The notes under the pieces: model-generated
What the model was told of the DNA's origin: nothing
The model's database searches: none
Seen by the model: only the letters and a program-made list of their open reading frames with translations
Assembly: GCF_017305435.1 (NCBI RefSeq)
Contig: NZ_JAFKIP010000002.1
Coordinates: 582,758 to 646,757, forward strand
Direction of reading: 5' to 3'
DNA length: 64,000 nt
DNA from: Microbacterium sp.
Lineage (GTDB): Bacteria; Actinomycetota; Actinomycetes; Actinomycetales; Microbacteriaceae
Position numbers and translations under genes: made by a program
In this document: positions 35,332 through 43,447 of the stretch, in pieces
Position numbering within the stretch: the first letter of the stretch is position 1
How the letters are laid out: each line of letters opens with the position of its first letter

Positions 35332-35694
35332 ATGTCCGTCCGCACCATCGCCGGAAACCTGGCCGCCGACCCCGAGGTCGTGCAGGCCGGGAGCATCCAG
35401 ATCACCAAGCTCCGCGTCATCGAGAACACGGGGGAGTACCGACAGGACAAGTGGCAGGCCCACGACACCCCCACGACGCACTTCATCGAGGCCCGGTTCG
35501 AGCTGGGCGAGAACGCGGCCGCCTCCCTGCACAAGGGCGACGCCGTAATCGTCACCGGCCGCGAGCACACGTCGAGCTGGGGCGAGGACGCCAACAAGCA
35601 GTATGGCCGCGTCATCGACGCCGACAGCATCGGCGCGGACCTCGCTCGCGCGACCGTCACCATCAGCCGGAACACCCGCGACGACCAGCAGTAG
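35332..35694 (+). CDS. SSB-like single-stranded DNA-binding protein
   Basis: 120 residues. The OB-fold pattern is visible: SVRTIAGNLAADPEVVQAGS, THFIEARFELGENAAASLHKGDAVIVTGR and a C-terminal strand region. No acidic tip is present. It has low similarity to the SSB-like protein at 4688-5116, so the two came by separate routes. It lies in a plasmid maintenance patch after nrdH-like and probably serves replication of this element. Confidence 0.78.
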   Translation: MSVRTIAGNLAADPEVVQAGSIQITKLRVIENTGEYRQDKWQAHDTPTTHFIEARFELGENAAASLHKGDAVIVTGREHTSSWGEDANKQYGRVIDADSIGADLARATVTISRNTRDDQQ

Positions 35695-35761
35695 CCACCT
35701 ACGACACGGCCGGGGCCCCACCGCCCCGGCCGTGTCCGTGACGTCAGAGAAGGTAAGAAAC

Positions 35762-36121
35762 ATGGCCGTGAACGAAGAACACCGTCAGGTTGAGGTCGCC
35801 CGCGACCTCTCATCCCAGGCTAGAATCCTCGTGCACTCGACCCGAGACGTCCCGGCGCCGTTCGATTCCTACACGCTTCTTGGTGAGCTGGTCGCCACCG
35901 TCGACGACCTCGAACAGGTCTGTCAGCAGCTCGGGGCCTGGCACTCACGCGTCGTCGACGGCGAGCACTACGCCGGCGAGGACAACCGAGGGGATGGGGC
36001 GACAGGAACCGTCACCGCCTCTGCCGAGCTCCAACGGGCCGCCGCCGCGCTCGGCGCCGCCTCCGAAGCCCTCCGAGCCGCGCATTCCGCGAACGGCGTG
36101 GTGCGCTGGTTCGACGCATGA
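35762..36121 (+). CDS. Small helical protein, cousin of the 9018-9500 product
   Basis: 119 residues from ATG 35762 after AGAGAAGG. It is helical throughout, with LLGELVATVDDLEQVCQQLGAWHSR aligning by eye with the SLEQVLDQLAFAH region of the conjugation-operon protein at 9018-9500. Both proteins also share an EHYAGEDNRGD/DDGDHWAGVEE-like loop. No catalytic or membrane features. A shared plasmid or conjugation role is likely, but the function is not known. Confidence 0.6.
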   Translation: MAVNEEHRQVEVARDLSSQARILVHSTRDVPAPFDSYTLLGELVATVDDLEQVCQQLGAWHSRVVDGEHYAGEDNRGDGATGTVTASAELQRAAAALGAASEALRAAHSANGVVRWFDA

Positions 36122-36462
36122 GCAGCGCACGAACTTATGTGCAGCGACTCGTCGACGCCATGCTCGACGCTGCTCAGTCCGCTGCCCCGAAAGCCGAGCA
36201 CAGCATCACCCTGACGCCCGAGAACTCGCTTCTGCTCCCGATCCACGCCACCGAGCTGCCCCGCATCGTCGACGGCGTGGACGGCGCATACCGCGGCCAC
36301 GTCTACCGCGACTGCATGGTGTGGGATCAACTTGTCCTCGATCACCTGGTCATCGTGACGCCCGTCGTCGGCCGGGTCACCGAGGATTCGCATGGACCGA
36401 CCTACTTTGGCGACCTGCGGAGCGGCACCTTCGGCACCGAACCGCCGCCGAGCGAGGAATAG
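36118..36462 (+). CDS. Hypothetical plasmid protein
   Basis: 114 residues with no signal peptide or membrane segment. The start overlaps the upstream stop by 4 bp (ATGA), so it is translationally coupled to the small helical protein. The C-terminal half (LVLDHLVIVTPVVGRVTEDS) is beta-like. Not recognised. Confidence 0.55.
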   Translation: MSSARTYVQRLVDAMLDAAQSAAPKAEHSITLTPENSLLLPIHATELPRIVDGVDGAYRGHVYRDCMVWDQLVLDHLVIVTPVVGRVTEDSHGPTYFGDLRSGTFGTEPPPSEE

Positions 36463-36550
36463 CCCCATGCGCAGCAATGCCCCGACCGCACTCTCTCTCG
36501 GCCGGGGCGTTGTACGCGACAATAGAGCCACCGAGCGACAGGAGAGCGCC

Positions 36551-36817
36551 GTGAAGATCCCCAAGGCCTTACGGCTGTGGTGGCACGACGGCGCCGGAGT
36601 GCGCGTTCTCCGCTACAGTGGCCGCCAGTGGACCGTCCAGGCCCTCGTGAGCTTCATCTGCACCCTGGCCAGCCTCATACCTGTGGAGAGCTTCCTGGGC
36701 CGCTCCATGCTCGTCGTCGTGCCGTACCTCCTGGTGCCGGCCGGTCTCGCCGCTGCGGCCTTCGCGATCACCGCCGCGGTGCTGACACACCGGTTCCGGC
36801 GCACAAGCCGAGGCTGA
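36551..36817 (+). CDS. Small two-helix membrane protein
   Basis: 88 residues from GTG 36551, preceded by GGAGAG. A cationic amphipathic N-terminus (KIPKALRLWWHD) is followed by two hydrophobic helices (about 30-48 and 53-78). Unrecognised. It ends the rightward plasmid patch and converges on the arsenic operon; the 116-bp spacer has only weak hairpins (GGGCG-AGTA-CGCCC). Confidence 0.5.
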   Translation: MKIPKALRLWWHDGAGVRVLRYSGRQWTVQALVSFICTLASLIPVESFLGRSMLVVVPYLLVPAGLAAAAFAITAAVLTHRFRRTSRG

Positions 36818-36933
36818 CGTTTGCAGCTTCGACCGGGAGTCTCATGCACAGGGCGAGTACGCCCACCGTCTTGGATTCCCTACTCGGCGACGCGGCTGTG
36901 AATTCAATGCTGGGCGGAAGCCTTCAGCGTTCG

Positions 36934-37329
36934 TCAGCGTGCGAGGAACGTGGTCTTGATCTTGTGGGATACGGCGTCGCGCAATGGCCGCACCGCGTCG
37001 GCGTCCCATGCCTCCGGGTTGGGGAAAGACCATTCAAGAACCTCCCCACGGGGTGCGGACGGCAGTGCCAGCCCGGGCTTCATCAGTACCACGACGTCGG
37101 CGGCTTCCAGGTCGCCCGGGGTAACCGCGCGCGGCAGTCGATCGGTGATGTCCATCCCCAATTCCGCGACGGTCGCGGCCACGGCGGGGTTCACTTCCTC
37201 GGCGGGGGAAAGGCCGGCGGACTTGGCCGTGAATCGATCGCCGGCCAGGTGCTCCAGCAGCGCGGCGGCCAGTTGGGAGCGGCCCGCATTGTGCTGGCAG
37301 ATGAACAAGACGGTCGGAATGCTTGGCAT
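36934..37329 (-). CDS. arsC: Arsenate reductase, single-cysteine LMW-phosphatase type
   Basis: 131 residues. The P-loop CQHNAGRS (Cys11) is the LMW-PTP/ArsC active site. The C-terminal redox cysteines of thioredoxin-linked ArsC are absent; Cys11 is the only cysteine. That fits the mycothiol/mycoredoxin-linked actinobacterial ArsC class. It is the last gene of the leftward arsR-acr3-DUF2180-arsC module and converts arsenate to arsenite for Acr3. Confidence 0.9.
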   Translation of the reverse strand: MPSIPTVLFICQHNAGRSQLAAALLEHLAGDRFTAKSAGLSPAEEVNPAVAATVAELGMDITDRLPRAVTPGDLEAADVVVLMKPGLALPSAPRGEVLEWSFPNPEAWDADAVRPLRDAVSHKIKTTFLAR

Positions 37330-37365
37330 TTGGGGTCTTCTCCTAAAATCCGTGGCGTTGGGGTG

Positions 37366-37572
37366 TCAGCTCGCGCATTGGGATTGGGCGCAGGAAGCGC
37401 AGCACATCTCCCTTTTGGGCGCGAGCTGGCGAGGGTTGCCGACGACGTTGTTGAAGAATGACTCCTTCTCGCACTTGTGGAGATGCTCGGTGCAGAGAGC
37501 GGCGCCGCAGTGAGGACAGACGGCAACCGCGGGAACGGCGATGTCCAGAGTGGCGTGTTTATAACAGATCAT
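37366..37572 (-). CDS. DUF2180 zinc-ribbon-like protein of the ars operon
   Basis: 68 residues. Cysteines are arranged as VCPHCGAALC, HLHKCEK and CCASCAQSQC, which can hold two metals or arsenite. DUF2180 proteins recur in actinobacterial ars operons. The start is ATG 37572, 46 bp after acr3. It may be an arsenite-binding chaperone; no experimental role is known to me. Confidence 0.82.
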   Translation of the reverse strand: MICYKHATLDIAVPAVAVCPHCGAALCTEHLHKCEKESFFNNVVGNPRQLAPKREMCCASCAQSQCAS

Positions 37573-37618
37573 GAGTGTTCCTTCAATGGTGGGCAACAGT
37601 GCTGCTGCTGCCGAGGGC

Positions 37619-38719
37619 TCAAGTGGTGATGTCCTGCACGCGTCGGCGATCGATGTGAAGATCCTCGTTGGTGGCGGGGAAAAGTCGACCGCGCAACGAG
37701 AGGGCGACGTAGACAAGTCCGACGAGCACCGGGACTTCGATGAGGGGACCGACAATGCCAGCCAGAGCTTGCCCGCTGGTGGCGCCGAAGGTGCCGATAG
37801 CGACGGCGATAGCGAGTTCGAAGTTGTTGCCGGCGGCCGTGAAAGCGAGCGTCGTGGTGCGTTCGTAGCTCAGGCCGATGGTCTTGCCAGTCCCGAACCC
37901 AATAAGGAACATCGCGATGAAGTAGGCCAGGAGGGGCAGGGCGATGCGGGCGACGTCGAGGGGACGGTCGATGACTTGCTGCCCTTGAAGGGCGAAGAGC
38001 ATGACGATCGTGAAGAGGAGGCCGCCGAGGGCGAGTGGGCTGATCCGGGGGAGGAAGACCGTTTCGTACCAGGCGCGGCTGCGGCGGCGTTCTCCGATGC
38101 GGCGGGAGAGGTACCCAGCGAGTAAGGGGATACCGAGGAAAACGAGCACGCTGAGGGTGATGGCCCAGATGGAGAACTCGGCGCTGGTTGTGGAGAGGCC
38201 CAGCCAGGTGGGAAGGATCTGCAAGTAGAACCAGCCGAGAGCGGCGAACGCGATCACTTGGAAGACGGAGTTGATGGCGACGAGGAAGGCTGCTGCTTCG
38301 CGGTCCCCACAGGCGAGATCGTTCCAGATGAGGACCATCGCGATGCAGCGGGCAAGGCCAACAATGATGAGCCCGGTGCGGTATTCGGGGAGGTCGGGGA
38401 GGAGCAGCCAGGCAAGAGTGAACATCAGCGCGGGGCCGACGAGCCAGTTGAGGACCAGTGAGGAGATCAGTAGCCGCTTGTCGCGGGCGACGATCGCTGC
38501 GTCGGAGTACCGCACTTTGGCGAGGACGGGATACATCATGACCAGCAGTCCGACGGCGATGGGGATGCTGATGGTGCCGATCGACGCCGCGTGAAGGAAT
38601 TCTCCGAAACCGGGGGCGAGGACGGCGAGGGCAAGACCTGCGCCCATGGCGAGCAGGATCCATACGGGCAGGTATCTGTCCAGTGTTCCCAGACGGGCGG
38701 GCGCGATAGTCGTGCTCAC
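37619..38719 (-). CDS. acr3: Arsenite efflux transporter, ACR3 family
   Basis: About 366 residues with ten hydrophobic helices. Family landmarks are present: GLARCIAMVLIWNDLACGD (with the essential Cys) and TLAFTAAGNNFELAIAVAIG. It exports arsenite. The start is probably GTG 38719 behind AGGAG (in-frame ATG 38731 sits inside the ribosome site). An ArsR-like operator at 38767-38782 suggests a second promoter between arsR and acr3. Confidence 0.95.
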   Translation of the reverse strand: MSTTIAPARLGTLDRYLPVWILLAMGAGLALAVLAPGFGEFLHAASIGTISIPIAVGLLVMMYPVLAKVRYSDAAIVARDKRLLISSLVLNWLVGPALMFTLAWLLLPDLPEYRTGLIIVGLARCIAMVLIWNDLACGDREAAAFLVAINSVFQVIAFAALGWFYLQILPTWLGLSTTSAEFSIWAITLSVLVFLGIPLLAGYLSRRIGERRRSRAWYETVFLPRISPLALGGLLFTIVMLFALQGQQVIDRPLDVARIALPLLAYFIAMFLIGFGTGKTIGLSYERTTTLAFTAAGNNFELAIAVAIGTFGATSGQALAGIVGPLIEVPVLVGLVYVALSLRGRLFPATNEDLHIDRRRVQDITT

Positions 38720-38766
38720 TTCACTCCTCATTCATAGATGAACTTCGATATGAAGCGTAGCAGAAT

Positions 38767-38782
38767 ATCGACAGACGTCGAT
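38767..38782 (-). promoter_or_regulatory. ArsR operator upstream of acr3
   Basis: ATCGACAGACGTCGAT is a perfect ATCGA-N6-TCGAT inverted repeat in the 86-bp gap between arsR and acr3. It has the same architecture as the sites at 39177-39192 and 39225-39246. Confidence 0.65.
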
Positions 38783-38805
38783 GCTCTCCGTGGAGCGGCT
38801 GAGTC

Positions 38806-39174
38806 TTATGCGGTGGCGAAGAAGCGCGATACCCGGTCGAGAGCCCCCGGTACGAGAGTGAAATAGGCCCAGGTTGCGCGCTTGCTACGGGTGAGGAACC
38901 CCGCCGCGGTGAGGACCTTCAAGTGGTGCGAGACGGTCGGCTGACTGAGGCCGATGGGTTCGATCAGGTCGCACACGCAGGCTTCCGAGTTCTCGGATGC
39001 GGCAACGATGGAAAGCAGCCGCAGGCGGGCGGGGTCCGCCAGAGCCTTCATGGTCAGAGCCAGGGCCTCGGCCTCCTCCACAGTCATCGGTTCACGAACG
39101 AGCGAGGTGCAGCAGCTATCAGCGCCGGTCTCGGCGATGGCAGTGATGTCGGTGACGTCGAGCGTGGTGACCAT
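38806..39174 (-). CDS. arsR: ArsR-family arsenite sensor
   Basis: 122 residues. Winged helix: ALADPARLRLLSIVAAS, then SEACVCDLIEPIGLSQPTVSHHL; the CVC in the alpha-3 position is the classic ArsR arsenite site. A further CC near residues 21-22 (ADSCCTS) could complete the trigonal thiolate site. A -10 TATTGT ends 6 bp before ATG 39174, so it is probably leaderless. It controls acr3-arsC and the divergent flavoprotein. Confidence 0.92.
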   Translation of the reverse strand: MVTTLDVTDITAIAETGADSCCTSLVREPMTVEEAEALALTMKALADPARLRLLSIVAASENSEACVCDLIEPIGLSQPTVSHHLKVLTAAGFLTRSKRATWAYFTLVPGALDRVSRFFATA

Positions 39175-39176
39175 GC

Positions 39177-39192
39177 ATCGACAATAGCCGAT
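39177..39192. promoter_or_regulatory. ArsR operator overlapping the arsR -10 box
   Basis: ATCGACAATAGCCGAT fits ATCGA-N6-TCGAT with one mismatch. It covers the arsR -10 hexamer (complement of ACAATA at 39181-39186) and ends 2 bp before the start codon, so it would autoregulate arsR. Confidence 0.6.
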
Positions 39193-39224
39193 ATTGACAG
39201 GGATCTATAGGGCGAGTAGGAATG

Positions 39225-39246
39225 AACATCGAAGCTTGTCGATGTT
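39225..39246. promoter_or_regulatory. ArsR operator of the divergent flavoprotein operon
   Basis: AACATCGA-AGCTTG-TCGATGTT is a perfect 8-6-8 inverted repeat ending 14 bp before ATG 39261. It is the longest of the three sites in this module. Confidence 0.7.
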
Positions 39247-39260
39247 ATGAAGGAGTGGTC

Positions 39261-40577
39261 ATGACCTTGTTGGATCTCACGCCGCGTGTCGCTGTGAGCG
39301 ATCGTCTGGCGACGCTGCCCGTGGTGATCATCGGTGCAGGACCAGTCGGGTTGGCTGCGGCCGCGAATCTCGTAGAGCGCGGTATCGACTTCATCGTTCT
39401 CGAGGCAGGCGAGACGGTCGCCGCGAGCGTTCGGGCGTGGGGCCATACTCGCCTGTTCTCCCCGTGGAAGCACCTGGTGGATCCGGCGTCGCGTCGCCTT
39501 CTGGAAGCACGAGGCTGGGAACTTCCCTCACCTGAGCGGGCGCCAACGGGAGCCGAACTGGTGGACTTGTACGTCGACCCACTGGCTCAGCTAGAGGAGA
39601 TCGCATCGAGGATTCGGACGGGGGTGCACGTGACTGCCGTGTCCCGGGAAGGAATGGATCGCACGCGCAGTCGCGGGCGGGATGCGACACCGTTCGTCAT
39701 CCGCACCCGCGATACCGAAGGCAACGTTGCCGAGGTTGCGGCGCGCGCGGTAATCGACGCGTCAGGCACCTATTCGTCACCGAACTCGTTGGCTTCCAGC
39801 GGGCTGGAACTTCTGGGACTGGGCGAGATCGCCGGCCACGTGATGCCGGCACTTCCCGACGTGCTCGGCCGGGACCGCGCCCACTTCGCAGGCAAGCACG
39901 TCACCGTCGTCGGCGCCGGGCACTCTGCTGCGAACACACTTCTCGGGCTGGTGTCACTTGCCCGCGAGGAGCAGGGCACGACGGTGTCCTGGCTGATCCG
40001 CAATGCGCAGGCTGTACGGGTGTCCTCGTCGCCGGACGATGAACTCGTCGGGCGCGCTCACCTGGGCGCGCGCGTGGATCGCGCGGTGGACCGCGGTGAC
40101 ATCGATCTCGTCGACGGATTCGAGATCATCCGTGCTGCCCAGGCAGGCGCCGCGGTGGAACTGATCGGTCATCGAGACGGAGAGGTGGTGACGCACACCA
40201 CCGACATCGTGGTCAACGCGACCGGCTTCCGGCCCGACCTGGACATGCTGCGCGAGGTTCGCCTGGAGCTGGACGACATCGTCGAGGCCCCCAAGCGGCT
40301 CGCGCCGCTCATCGATCCGAACGTGCACTCTTGCGGCACGGTGGAGCCCCACGGGTTCGGCGAGCTCACCCACCCGGAGCGCGGGTTCTTCATCGTCGGG
40401 ATGAAGTCGTACGGTCGCGCTCCCACGTTCCTGCTCACGACCGGATACGAGCAGGTCCGTTCGGTGACCGCGTGGCTGGCCGGCGACATGGCTGCCGCCA
40501 CCCAGGTCGAGCTGGTTCTCCCTGCCACGGGCGTCTGCTCCACGGACCTCGGGTCAGCCGGCGGTTGCTGTTCGTGA
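39261..40577 (+). CDS. FAD/NAD(P)-binding oxidoreductase of the ars module (ArsO-like)
   Basis: 438 residues. The FAD Rossmann motif is VVIIGAGPVGLAAAANLVER (about 13-32), and the NAD(P) motif is VTVVGAGHSAANTLLGL (about 214-230). The overall layout is of flavin monooxygenase-like proteins found in ars operons as putative ArsO. The C-terminus ends in CSTDLGSAGGCC, a Cys cluster able to bind arsenic. Start ATG 39261 after AAGGAG. Exact reaction not known. Confidence 0.85.
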   Translation: MTLLDLTPRVAVSDRLATLPVVIIGAGPVGLAAAANLVERGIDFIVLEAGETVAASVRAWGHTRLFSPWKHLVDPASRRLLEARGWELPSPERAPTGAELVDLYVDPLAQLEEIASRIRTGVHVTAVSREGMDRTRSRGRDATPFVIRTRDTEGNVAEVAARAVIDASGTYSSPNSLASSGLELLGLGEIAGHVMPALPDVLGRDRAHFAGKHVTVVGAGHSAANTLLGLVSLAREEQGTTVSWLIRNAQAVRVSSSPDDELVGRAHLGARVDRAVDRGDIDLVDGFEIIRAAQAGAAVELIGHRDGEVVTHTTDIVVNATGFRPDLDMLREVRLELDDIVEAPKRLAPLIDPNVHSCGTVEPHGFGELTHPERGFFIVGMKSYGRAPTFLLTTGYEQVRSVTAWLAGDMAAATQVELVLPATGVCSTDLGSAGGCCS

Positions 40578-41080
40578 CAAAGGTCCGCTCCCTCGTCCCA
40601 GCGGATTGGCCCGACGTGGAGAGGATCTACCGGCAGGGAATCGACGAGGGCGATGCGACCTTCGAGACGCACCCGCCGACCTGGGAAGAGTTCACCACCA
40701 GCAAACTGCATACTCCCCGTCTTGTCGCCGCCGATGACGACGGCCCGGTTCGCGGCTGGGTGGCGGCGTCGCAAGTGTCGAGCCGGGAAGCATATCGGGG
40801 TGTGATCGAGCACTCTGTGTATGTCGATCGTGACCACCGCGGTCAGGGCGTGGGACGAACGCTGTTGGCCGCGTTCATCGCGGGCGCAGAGTCGGCCGGG
40901 TATTGGACGATCCAGTCGAGCATCTTCCCGGAGAACAGCGCCAGCCTCCAACTGCATGTCGCGGCCGGGTTCCGGGTAGTGGGCCGCCGGGAAAGAATCG
41001 CTCGGTCCCGCCTCGGCGCCCAAGCGGGACAGTGGCGGGACACCCTCCTCATCGAGCGGAGAAGCGCGGCAGACTCGTGA
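40574..41080 (+). CDS. GNAT acetyltransferase, ArsN/phosphinothricin-acetyltransferase-like
   Basis: 168 residues from GTG 40574, overlapping the flavoprotein stop (GTGA). The GNAT acetyl-CoA motif is DHRGQGVGRTLL, and the N-terminus (LVPADWPDVERIYRQGIDEG, then DATFETHPPTW) is typical of PAT-type enzymes. ArsN1 enzymes of this group acetylate arsinothricin and phosphinothricin. In this operon an organoarsenical is the likely substrate. Confidence 0.85.
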   Translation: MTKVRSLVPADWPDVERIYRQGIDEGDATFETHPPTWEEFTTSKLHTPRLVAADDDGPVRGWVAASQVSSREAYRGVIEHSVYVDRDHRGQGVGRTLLAAFIAGAESAGYWTIQSSIFPENSASLQLHVAAGFRVVGRRERIARSRLGAQAGQWRDTLLIERRSAADS

Positions 41081-41373
41081 CTGACGGTTCCCCCGACGCG
41101 GAGTTCATCCGCCGACACCTCACCGGCGTCCGCCGCACCGTCCTCGCCATCGTTGCTAACCACGGACCGATCAGCCTCGATGACATTGCGATCGAATGGG
41201 CGCGGCAGCATCCCACCATCAGTCCCCGCCACAGGTTCGCCCTTCCCCGCATGAGCGGCCAGGTTCTGTGGCGGCTGGAGAATCTCGGCTGGGTGGCTCG
41301 TCGAGGCGAGCAGTATCTCCTCACCGCTGAGGGGCGTCGGGTCCACGACGGCATCGCAATCGCCTCCGAATAG
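41077..41373 (+). CDS. Small winged-helix-like protein of the ars module
   Basis: 98 residues from GTG 41077, again overlapping the upstream stop by 4 bp. It looks like a winged helix (VRRTVLAIVANHGPISLDDI, then MSGQVLWRLENLGWVARRGE), but lacks ArsR metal ligands. A regulatory role is possible. It ends the flavoprotein-ArsN transcript. Confidence 0.6.
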   Translation: MTDGSPDAEFIRRHLTGVRRTVLAIVANHGPISLDDIAIEWARQHPTISPRHRFALPRMSGQVLWRLENLGWVARRGEQYLLTAEGRRVHDGIAIASE

Positions 41374-41394
41374 CTGGGCTGCGTTCACCGCGCG

Positions 41395-41441
41395 TTCACA
41401 TAGATTAGCTTCTATGTGAAACGGATAGAAGATCATCTATC
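41395..41441. promoter_or_regulatory. Tandem ATAGA-N6-TCTAT operators upstream of pstS
   Basis: Two inverted repeats, ATAGA-TTAGCT-TCTAT (41400-41415, within the longer perfect arm pair TTCACATAGA/TCTATGTGAA at 41395-41420) and ATAGA-AGATCA-TCTAT (41425-41440), are spaced 25 bp. The same motif occurs at 47212 and 48155 in front of arsR/arsC genes, so the pst operon is probably under arsenite/ArsR control and not only phosphate control. Confidence 0.75.
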
Positions 41442-41501
41442 TGGCCTGCCTTGCACCGGCGGGTCCTGACGCCCATGTCGGGCACGAAGGAAAGCGCACC
41501 C

Positions 41502-42461
41502 GTGAACAAGACCACAGCAAAGCTCGCTGCCGTTGCGACGCTCGCCGCCGCCGCCCTGGCATTGAGTGCCTGCGGCGGACAGTCCGCCGGCAGCACTGGC
41601 GGAGGAGAGGCCAGCGGAGGCGGGGCCGGCGGCTCTGTCACCACCGATGGTTCGTCGACCGTCGCCCCCCTCACCGAGGCCGCCGCGGACCTGTTCCGCG
41701 AAGAGGACTCGTCGGTCAACGTGTCGGTCGCCACCTCCGGCACCGGTGGAGGCTTCAAGGCGTTCTGCGCCGACGAGACCGACATCTCCAACGCGTCCCG
41801 TCCGATCAAGGACGAAGAGGCCGCTGAATGTGAAGCGAACGGCGTCGAGTACACCGAGATCGTCGCCGCCAACGACGGCCTGTCGGTCATCCTGAACCCG
41901 GAAAACGACTGGGCAACCGACCTCACCCTGGAGCAGGTCGCGAAGATCTGGGCACCGGAATCCGAGGGTGTCGTCAACAGCTGGTCCGACGTTGACCCGA
42001 GCTTCCCCGACGTGCCGCTGGTCCTGTTCGGTGCCGGCACCGACTCGGGCACCTTCGACTACTTCACCGAAGAGGTGAACGGGGAGACCGGCGCGATCCG
42101 TACCGACTACAGCCCCTCCGAGGACGACAACATCACCATCCAGGGCGTCGCCGGGGACCAGGGTGCGATCGGCTTCCTCGGCCTGAGCTACGTCGAAGAG
42201 AACGAGGGCACGATCATCGCCGCATCCATCGACGGCGTCTACCCGAGCACCGAGACCGTGCAGGACGGCACCTACACGCCGCTGGGGCGCCCGCTGTTCA
42301 TCTACGTCAAGAACGCCGCGTACACCGACAAGCCGCAGGTGAAGGAGTTCGTCGACTTCTACGTCGCCAACTCCGCCGACATCGCCTCGCTCGCCCTGTT
42401 CGTGCCGCTGACCGAGGAGCAGATCACCACCGCGCAGGAAGAACTCGCCTCGCTCGGTTGA
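41502..42461 (+). CDS. pstS: Phosphate ABC transporter substrate-binding lipoprotein PstS
   Basis: 319 residues from GTG 41502 with GAAGGAAAG upstream. A lipobox LSACGG (Cys near 24) follows the signal, then a Gly/Ser linker and a PstS-like periplasmic-binding domain with DGSSTVAPLTEAAA and GTGGGFKAFCADETDISNAS, including a TGxGGG-type anion-binding loop. First gene of a complete pstSCAB operon embedded in an arsenic island. Confidence 0.93.
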   Translation: MNKTTAKLAAVATLAAAALALSACGGQSAGSTGGGEASGGGAGGSVTTDGSSTVAPLTEAAADLFREEDSSVNVSVATSGTGGGFKAFCADETDISNASRPIKDEEAAECEANGVEYTEIVAANDGLSVILNPENDWATDLTLEQVAKIWAPESEGVVNSWSDVDPSFPDVPLVLFGAGTDSGTFDYFTEEVNGETGAIRTDYSPSEDDNITIQGVAGDQGAIGFLGLSYVEENEGTIIAASIDGVYPSTETVQDGTYTPLGRPLFIYVKNAAYTDKPQVKEFVDFYVANSADIASLALFVPLTEEQITTAQEELASLG

Positions 42462-42487
42462 GCGAGCCCCCTCCGCGGAGACACTCC

Positions 42488-43447
42488 ATGACCGCTGTGA
42501 TCACCAAGGCTGGGGGCTCGAGGACTACTTCCTCGGGCCCCCGGCCAGGCACCCAGTTCGCCGGCCGCCGCCGACCCGGCGAAGCCCTCATCAGACTCGT
42601 TCTCCGGCTAGCCGCAGTACTCACGATCGTGACGACGGTCGGGATCCTGATCGCCCTACTGATCCCCTCCCTCTCGTTTTTCGCCGAGGTTCCCGTCCTG
42701 GACTTCCTATTCGGCACGCGCTGGGCACCCCGGTTCGCAGACGCGTCCTTCGGAGTCATCCCCCTCGTCTCCGCCACGCTATGGACGACCGTGATCGCCC
42801 TGCTGGTCGCCGTGCCGTTCGGGCTAGGCGCAGCCATCATGCTCGCCGAGTACGCCAAGCCCCGCACCCGCAAAATCCTCAAGCCGATGCTGGAGATCCT
42901 CGCCGGCGTCCCCACCGTCGTCTACGGGTTCTTCGCCCTCCAGTTCGTGCAAGCCACCGTGCTCCGCGACTGGCTGCAGCTGCCCACCGGCGCATTCAGC
43001 GTCCTCGCCGCAGGACTCGTCATGGGTGTCATGATCATCCCCACAATCGCGTCGATCTCCGAAGATGCCATGTCCGCCGTTCCCGGTGCGCTCCGTCAGG
43101 GCAGCGCTGCGCTCGGCGCGAACCGGATGCAAACCACCCTTCGCGTGGTGTTCCCCGCCGCCCTGTCGGGCATCGTCGCCGCTGTCGTCCTCGGCGTCTC
43201 CCGCGCCGTGGGAGAGACGATGATCGTCGCGATCGCCGCCGGAAGCCAGGCCCGGATCGTCACCAACCCGCTCGAGCAGGGACAGACGATGACCGGATTC
43301 ATCGCGAACGCCGCTCTCGGAGACTCCCGCGTGGGAAGCCTGGAATACAACACCCTGTTCGCGGTCGGGCTGCTGCTGTTCCTCATCACGCTGCTGATGA
43401 ACTTCATCAGCATCCGGTTCGTTCGCCGCTTCCGAGAGGCCTACTGA
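42488..43447 (+). CDS. pstC: Phosphate ABC transporter permease PstC
   Basis: 319 residues with six hydrophobic helices. The permease EAA-like loop is GALRQGSAALGANRMQTTLRVVFPAALSG in essence (about 200-230). Start ATG 42488 after a GGAG; an in-frame TTG overlapping the pstS stop is less likely. It forms the membrane channel with PstA. Confidence 0.92.
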   Translation: MTAVITKAGGSRTTSSGPRPGTQFAGRRRPGEALIRLVLRLAAVLTIVTTVGILIALLIPSLSFFAEVPVLDFLFGTRWAPRFADASFGVIPLVSATLWTTVIALLVAVPFGLGAAIMLAEYAKPRTRKILKPMLEILAGVPTVVYGFFALQFVQATVLRDWLQLPTGAFSVLAAGLVMGVMIIPTIASISEDAMSAVPGALRQGSAALGANRMQTTLRVVFPAALSGIVAAVVLGVSRAVGETMIVAIAAGSQARIVTNPLEQGQTMTGFIANAALGDSRVGSLEYNTLFAVGLLLFLITLLMNFISIRFVRRFREAY

